64,000 nt of DNA from the NCBI RefSeq assembly GCF_001469165.1, contig NZ_JABX01000037.1, forward strand, positions 1 through 64,000. The letters run 5' to 3'. Position numbers and translations under genes: made by a program. Within the stretch, counting starts at the first letter, position 1; each line of letters begins with the position of its first letter. A model generated the notes under the pieces. The model saw only the letters and a list, made by a program, of their open reading frames with translations, did no database searches and was not told the DNA's origin. This stretch comes from Thiohalocapsa sp. ML1. Its GTDB lineage: Bacteria > Pseudomonadota > Gammaproteobacteria > Chromatiales > Chromatiaceae. Shown here piece by piece: positions 59,460 through 64,000 of this stretch.

Positions 59460-61127
59460 TCAGCGCAACACCAGGGGGCCGAAACCCGGCGGCGGCCTTC
59501 GATGGCGCGTCGCCTGTTCGTAGGCGAACGCGAAGCGGAACAGCCGGCCCTCATCGAAGGGGCGCCCGAGCAACTGTAGCCCGAGCGGCAGCCCCGTCGC
59601 CGTGAAGCCCATGGGCACGGTGATGGCGGGCTGGCCCGTATGCGGTGCGACGATCGGGCTGTTGTTGCCGTGTGGGCTCTCGTCGTCGCCGACGAGCCGG
59701 GGCGGGTTGCTCCAGCTCGGGTAGAGCAGGGCATCCACACCAGCGGCATCCATGGCCGCGAGCACGGCCGCCAACAATGCCCGGCGACGCGGGTCGCCCG
59801 CGACCTCGACGCAGGGCGGCTCCTGCGCGGCCGGGTCGCCGTCGGCGGACAGCGCCCAGTCCATGGCTTGCTGATGGCGCGGCAGAAAGAGGCCGGCGGC
59901 GACGATCTCATCGAGCGACTTCGCGGGCGCGTCCGGGCCGAGGGTCGCCAGGTACGGCGCGAGGTCGTGCCGAAAACGGCTGCAAAAGCCGGTCGCCGCG
60001 GTGAGCTTGCCGAACTGCGGAATCTCGATGGGATCCACGATAGTCGCGCCGGCGCGCTCAAGGTCCGCAATGGCCCGCGCATAGACCGCCATCACCTCCG
60101 GGTCCGCCGTATCCGTGTCCACTGCTGCCCGCAGCATGCCCAGGCGCGCCCCGGCGAGGGCGTCCGCCGTCAGATTCAGCAACGGACCCACGGGCGGGTG
60201 TGTGCGGGCGGCCTCGGTGAGCGAATCAGCCGGGTCGTAACCCGCCACCACGGAATAGACCAGGGCCGTGTCCGCCACCGTGCGCAGCATCGGCCCGCCG
60301 ACGTCGCGATTCGCGAGCAGCGGCACGATGCCGTCGCGACTCGTGGCGCCTAGCGTCGAGCGGATGCCCACCAGCGCAAGGTGCGACGCCGGCCCGCGGA
60401 TGGAATTGCCCGTATCGCTGCCCATGCCGATGACGCCGAGGTTGGCGGCGATGGCCGATGCCGTGCCGCCGCTGGAGCCCGCCGGCACGCGCGCGAGGTC
60501 GTAGGCGTTGCGGGTCTCGCCGTGCGTGGAGCTGATGGTGCGATAGGGACTGAAGGCCCATTCGCCCATGTTCGACTTGGCCAGGATGATCGCGCCGGCG
60601 GCGCGCAACTGCCGCACCATGTGGGCGTCGTCCGGCGGCAGCGAGCCGGCCAATGCCACGGAGCCCGCCTCCGTCGGCATGTCGGCGGTGTCGAAGTTGT
60701 CTTTCAGGATCACCGGGATGCAGTGCAGCCGGCGCAGCCGGCCGAGGCGAACGTGCTCCGCATCCAGCTCCCGGGCGCGCGCCAGGGCGTTGGGGTTCAC
60801 GCGGATGATGGCGTTGAGCTCGGTGTCGGTGGTGAGCGGGATGGGCAGCGGCGGCGCCGGGGCTTTGGCCGCGACGGCCTCGGGCGGCGGGTCATAGGCC
60901 GCGATGCGCTCCAGGTAGCCCCGGGTCAGTGTCTCGCAGGTGAGCCGACCGTTCAGCAACGCCGAGTGCAGCTCCTCAATCGTGGTCTCGACGAGATTGG
61001 GCGCCGCCCCGGCAGCGTCCTTGCCTGGTCTATCTGCATCTAACCGGCCTGCTAGCAGCAGAGCCGCCAGGGTCACGAGCAGCGCCGTCCAGGGCGCTGT
61101 GCGTGCTGTGTGCCGGGCAATCGCCAT
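59460..61127 (-). CDS. Exported amidase-signature hydrolase
   Basis: 555 residues. A signal peptide or anchor (ALLVTLAALLLAGRLDA) is followed by an amidase-signature domain: lysine in VILKDNFDTADMPT (about 135), then GSSGGTASAIAANLGVIGMGSDTGNSIRGPAS (about 215-245), giving the Ser-cis-Ser-Lys triad. The C-terminal FTATGLPLGLQLLGRPFDEGRLFRFAFAYEQAT is typical. It acts outside the cytoplasm on an unknown amide. It starts 26 bp after the asparagine synthetase stop on the same strand, so the two may form an operon. Confidence 0.9.
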   Translation of the reverse strand: MAIARHTARTAPWTALLVTLAALLLAGRLDADRPGKDAAGAAPNLVETTIEELHSALLNGRLTCETLTRGYLERIAAYDPPPEAVAAKAPAPPLPIPLTTDTELNAIIRVNPNALARARELDAEHVRLGRLRRLHCIPVILKDNFDTADMPTEAGSVALAGSLPPDDAHMVRQLRAAGAIILAKSNMGEWAFSPYRTISSTHGETRNAYDLARVPAGSSGGTASAIAANLGVIGMGSDTGNSIRGPASHLALVGIRSTLGATSRDGIVPLLANRDVGGPMLRTVADTALVYSVVAGYDPADSLTEAARTHPPVGPLLNLTADALAGARLGMLRAAVDTDTADPEVMAVYARAIADLERAGATIVDPIEIPQFGKLTAATGFCSRFRHDLAPYLATLGPDAPAKSLDEIVAAGLFLPRHQQAMDWALSADGDPAAQEPPCVEVAGDPRRRALLAAVLAAMDAAGVDALLYPSWSNPPRLVGDDESPHGNNSPIVAPHTGQPAITVPMGFTATGLPLGLQLLGRPFDEGRLFRFAFAYEQATRHRRPPPGFGPLVLR

Positions 61128-61153
61128 CGCAGTGCTCCGATTCGCTCAAGCCA

Positions 61154-63244
61154 TCAGCGTTGCAGGTAGCGCGTTTCAAACCCGGTGTCCCGGGGCAGCT
61201 CGACCTCCTCCACCAGGGTTCGCTGCAGCACGCTGAGCGCAATGGCCGTCTGCACCGCGGAGCCTAGGTGGGCGCGGTGGTAGCTGTCGTCGGCCGGGGT
61301 CGCGGCGAGCGCCGCTTGCAGGGCCGGAAACCGCTGCGGCTCCGCGAGGCCGGCGTGCTCGAAGACGCGGTCGGTGTCGAAGGCGGCGATGAGCCGCTCG
61401 GAGCGTAGTAGGGGTGCGTTGAACTGCTTCTTCGGCGTCGCGACGAAGTGCGCCGGCAGCAGCCGCCGATAGGTCCGCCGCAGCAGGATCTTGTCGCGCA
61501 GGCCCAGCACCACGGCGCGGTCCGGCTGGGTCTGCATGAGCCGGCGGACGTGGTTCGACAGGAACGGCGTGCGGCCTTCCAGCGTGTTGGCCATCTCCAT
61601 GCGGTCGCCGACCCAGTTCAGGATCAAGACCGGCAGGTGGCAGCGCACGAAGTAGTTCTGCCATAGCACCAGCGCCCAGAGCGGGTTCGTGAGCCGGGCG
61701 TCACCGTCGTCGATGCCGGCGGCGAACCAGCTCTGCACGGACTCGGCTTGGGTCCTGAGCCAGGCCTCCGCTGCGTCGGCCCCGAGCAGCGCACCGGCGA
61801 TGCTGCTGATCTGTCCGAACAGCGGGTGCTGCACGCCGAGGACGCGCAGGCTCTGCACGAAGTCGTCGCCGGTGCCCTCGGCGCTGGAGCCCGACAGCCA
61901 GGGGTCTTTGCCGTGCGCGGCGAAGCGGCGGGCATACAGGCTGTCGACGGCGAAGGCCCCGAGCGGCATGGCCTCCAGAAGCGCTGCGATCCCGCGCTCG
62001 GGCAACCGCAGCCCGCGCTTCCACAGCAGATGCTTCCACCAGTTGGCATAGCGGTAGCTTGGATAGCCGCACAGCACCTCGTCGGCGCCGTCGCCGGTGA
62101 GCACGCCCTTGACGTGCTCGCGGGCGAACCGGCTGAGCCACCACTTGGCTGCGCCGTTCGTAAAGGGCTGCACCAGCTCGCTCGCGTGCACCGCGAGCGG
62201 GTAGGCATAGTCCAACGCCGGGCCGTCGATGCGGATCACGTGCGGATCGAGGCCGACGAAGCGGGCATAGTCCAGGGCCGCATCGGTCTCGTCGTAGCCT
62301 GCCTGCGTGAAGCCGATGGTGAAGGACTTGAGCCCAGCGGCGCCGCCCTTCGCCCGCGCCAGCTCGAAGGCGATGGCCTTGGAGTCGATGCCGCCGCTCA
62401 AGTAAACGCCGAGCTCCACGTCGCTCAGCAGGCGCTCGCTGACTGCGGCCTGCATGGCCGCCTCGAAGGCCTCCTCCGTCGCCATCGGGCCGTTGGTTCG
62501 CGTGCGGATCGGCTCCGGGAAGGTGTTGAGTCTGCACACCAGGCCCGAGGCGCCGCGCCGCGCCGACAGCACACCGCCGGGCGGCACCTGAATGATGTCG
62601 TTAAAGGGCGTGCAGATGGGCTCGAACAGGCCGGTGAACTGTCGCAGCAGTCCCGTCCGGCACCAGGCCTTGCGCGCTGCGATGCCTTTGATCTCGCTCG
62701 CGAATTCCAGCCGCGCACAGCCGAAGTCATAGCTCGGTGCGAAGCAGGAGAAGCGCCGTGTGGCCACGTCGCCGCCGAGCCCCAAGAACAGCGGCTTCAC
62801 GCCGAAGCGGTCTCGGTGGGCGACGAGCCCGGAGCCGTCCACGGCGGCGATTACGAAGGCGTACTCGCCTTCCAGCCGCTCGAAGAAGGCCTCGCCGAAG
62901 GCGCACCAGCCCTCAATCAGCGTCTCGGTGTCGCTGCGGGTGACGAAGCGCACGCCGGTCGCGCGCTCGATGGCCGGGCGCAGCGACAGGTGGTTGTAGA
63001 CCTCGCCGTTGAAGACGATGACGTGCCGGCCGTCCGCGCTCGGCATCGGCTGCCGGCCTGCGACCACGTCCTGGAAGGCGAGTCGGAAGTGGCTGAGCCA
63101 GACCAGGTCTAGCAGCCGCTCCCGGTGCTCCGTGTCGCCGCGATGCGCGACCCGTTGGGCGGCGCGGCGGAACCCCGCGAGCCCGGGCTGGAAACCCGCC
63201 CGCGCCTGCTCGCCCGCGAAAAGCACTCCGGAGAACCCGCACAT
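61154..63244 (-). CDS. asnB: Glutamine-hydrolysing asparagine synthetase-family protein
   Basis: 696 residues, longer than AsnB of E. coli by about 140. The N-terminal cysteine after Met1 (CGFSGVLF) is the glutaminase nucleophile of an Ntn domain (NGEVYNHLSLRP, FEFLEG-like LEGEYAFVI). The synthetase domain has the P-loop GVYLSGGIDSKAIAFEL (about residue 285) and TGDGADEVLCGYPSY. Similar enzymes amidate peptides or sugars in secondary and surface metabolism, so plain asparagine synthesis is not certain. Confidence 0.88.
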   Translation of the reverse strand: MCGFSGVLFAGEQARAGFQPGLAGFRRAAQRVAHRGDTEHRERLLDLVWLSHFRLAFQDVVAGRQPMPSADGRHVIVFNGEVYNHLSLRPAIERATGVRFVTRSDTETLIEGWCAFGEAFFERLEGEYAFVIAAVDGSGLVAHRDRFGVKPLFLGLGGDVATRRFSCFAPSYDFGCARLEFASEIKGIAARKAWCRTGLLRQFTGLFEPICTPFNDIIQVPPGGVLSARRGASGLVCRLNTFPEPIRTRTNGPMATEEAFEAAMQAAVSERLLSDVELGVYLSGGIDSKAIAFELARAKGGAAGLKSFTIGFTQAGYDETDAALDYARFVGLDPHVIRIDGPALDYAYPLAVHASELVQPFTNGAAKWWLSRFAREHVKGVLTGDGADEVLCGYPSYRYANWWKHLLWKRGLRLPERGIAALLEAMPLGAFAVDSLYARRFAAHGKDPWLSGSSAEGTGDDFVQSLRVLGVQHPLFGQISSIAGALLGADAAEAWLRTQAESVQSWFAAGIDDGDARLTNPLWALVLWQNYFVRCHLPVLILNWVGDRMEMANTLEGRTPFLSNHVRRLMQTQPDRAVVLGLRDKILLRRTYRRLLPAHFVATPKKQFNAPLLRSERLIAAFDTDRVFEHAGLAEPQRFPALQAALAATPADDSYHRAHLGSAVQTAIALSVLQRTLVEEVELPRDTGFETRYLQR

Positions 63245-63360
63245 GGCCTGCCTCTGCTGTTGCGATGCCGTGGCGACAGGCTAGCGGCGCCGCCCGGCTG
63301 CCTCAAGCGCCATTGCGGTGTTAGCCATCGTTTCAGGAGAGGCGCTGGAAACTGCAGGAG

Positions 63361-63552
63361 GAACGGAGCGGGCGCGGACCGAGCGGCGCACAAGACCTCG
63401 CCGCAGCCCTGTCGCGCGACGCCGCGGAAGTCGCCGAGGATCTCGCCTTGCTCAAGGCGTGGGGCGTCGTCGAACAGACGCCGGACGACCGCTTCCGCGT
63501 GCCATGGGACGAGGTGGACTTGCGGCGGCGCCTGGCACGGCGGGCGGCCTGA
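63361..63552 (+). pseudogene. C-terminal fragment of a winged-helix regulator
   Basis: An open frame without a start codon, ending TGA at 63552. It translates as AQDLAAALSRDAAEVAEDLALLKAWGVVEQTPDDRFRVPWDEVDLRRRL. The A-x-x-L-x-R-D-x-x-x-V turn, the GVV-x-x-T segment and the VPWDE ending match the C-terminal half of HVO_A0114-type putative DNA-binding antitoxins. The N-terminal half is missing. Confidence 0.55.
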
Positions 63553-63805
63553 AGCGCGACCGCCATCCTCTGCCCGGTCAGGTTTACGAGCATAACGTTA
63601 AGGCTGGCGCGCCGCCCGTTGCCGCGCCGGGGCGCAGCGACAGCGCGGCGACGGGCGGTCGGACCGATGCGCTTGTTGGGCTTCTCGACGCGACCGATTA
63701 ACCAAAGTGGACAACTGCAACGGGCTGTGGCTTGGAAAACGACTTACCATGCAGCTTGATCCTGCCTCCGGCGCAGGGACTCCGGTCACCCGGAGCCACG
63801 CCAAA

Positions 63806-63836
63806 GAACCGGGCGTGCGGTTCTCTCGCATCCGGT
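63806..63836 (-). other. Possible group II intron hairpin remnant
   Basis: On the minus strand the sequence reads AACCGGATGCGAGAGAACC then GCACGCCCGGTTC. It resembles the hairpin (GCCGGATGCG...CGCACGCCCGGTTC) that stands just upstream of the reverse transcriptase gene in many bacterial group II introns. No reverse transcriptase frame follows, so only a remnant is suggested. Confidence 0.3.
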
Positions 63837-63842
63837 TGCACT

Positions 63843-63867
63843 GGTGCCGAGGCTCTGCCTCGGCACC
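63843..63867. repeat. REP-like palindrome
   Basis: A perfect 11-bp stem GGTGCCGAGGC/GCCTCGGCACC with a TCT loop. Its GAGGCTCTGCCTC core is also the right end of the dispersed repeats near 5, 24, 28 and 55 kb, and it recurs in reverse at about 63930-63948. Confidence 0.75.
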
Positions 63868-64000
63868 GGGTCCTGCCGCCAGTGCACGGACCAAGGCGGC
63901 AGAGCCGCGAAGAGACTTGCGGAGGCAGAGCCTCGGCACGAGAGAAAAGAAAAATAGTGTAAACGGTAAAGTGTCACCGTAATGAAGACCCTGTATTGGC

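Larger units (their letters stand above)
63553..64000. other. Right end of window: repeats and intron-like remnants, no gene
   Basis: No convincing coding region. Holds a group-II-intron-like hairpin (63806-63836), two inverted copies of a GAGGCTCTGCCTC palindrome (63843-63867 and 63930-63948) and an AT-rich end beginning near 63948 that runs off the window. Confidence 0.5.

Overview
The window is very GC-rich DNA from what looks like a gammaproteobacterium. The best guess is a purple sulfur bacterium of the Chromatiaceae (Thiohalocapsa/Thiocapsa type). That is inferred from the gene mix: many Uma2-family genes and toxin-antitoxin pairs, a V-type ATPase, a three-subunit transhydrogenase and a diversity-generating retroelement (DGR). 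No rRNA or tRNA gene was recognised, so the taxonomy is only inference.

Layout. 1-15 kb holds housekeeping and metabolic genes: rhodanese, two SDR-type proteins, a ribosome hibernation-like factor, endonuclease VIII, an EamA transporter, cobalamin-dependent methionine synthase and a small cysteine-rich protein. 15-24 kb is an accessory island crowded with toxin-antitoxin modules, several visibly decayed. At its centre is a conflict-type system: a membrane protein and a STAND ATPase that share a similar effector-associated-like domain. The STAND protein ends in a formylglycine-generating-enzyme (FGE) fold whose last 128 bp form the variable repeat of a DGR. The matching template repeat lies 184 bp downstream, and all 11 differences fall on template adenines. 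Only the C-terminal end of a DGR-type reverse transcriptase remains nearby. 24-28 kb carries a phosphodiesterase-type protein and a partner-switching module (STAS, anti-sigma kinase, response regulator-PP2C phosphatase). 28-37 kb carries an exosortase group (DUF4114 protein with a variant sorting tail, TPR protein, EpsI-like protein, exosortase) followed by heptose genes gmhA and hldE and an M50-like membrane protease.

38-54 kb carries two V-type ATPase operons pointing away from each other, with a trypsin-like protease gene between them. Both have the order small coiled-coil subunit-C-I-K-F-E-A. The first continues to B; the second stops after A. No subunit D gene is present, so neither operon is complete. 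54-64 kb has an Xre/RES toxin-antitoxin pair, a small hydrolase, the transhydrogenase operon pntAA-pntAB-pntB interrupted by a hicBA module, an exported amidase, an asparagine synthetase and a decayed end with regulator and intron-like remnants.

Two kinds of intergenic repeat run through the window: heptanucleotide tandem repeats (GGGGCTA, GGGCCGA, GGGCTGA, ACTTCAA) and a dispersed repeat of about 150-220 bp. They abut or enter the 3' ends of several genes and supply their stop codons or extra C-terminal residues.
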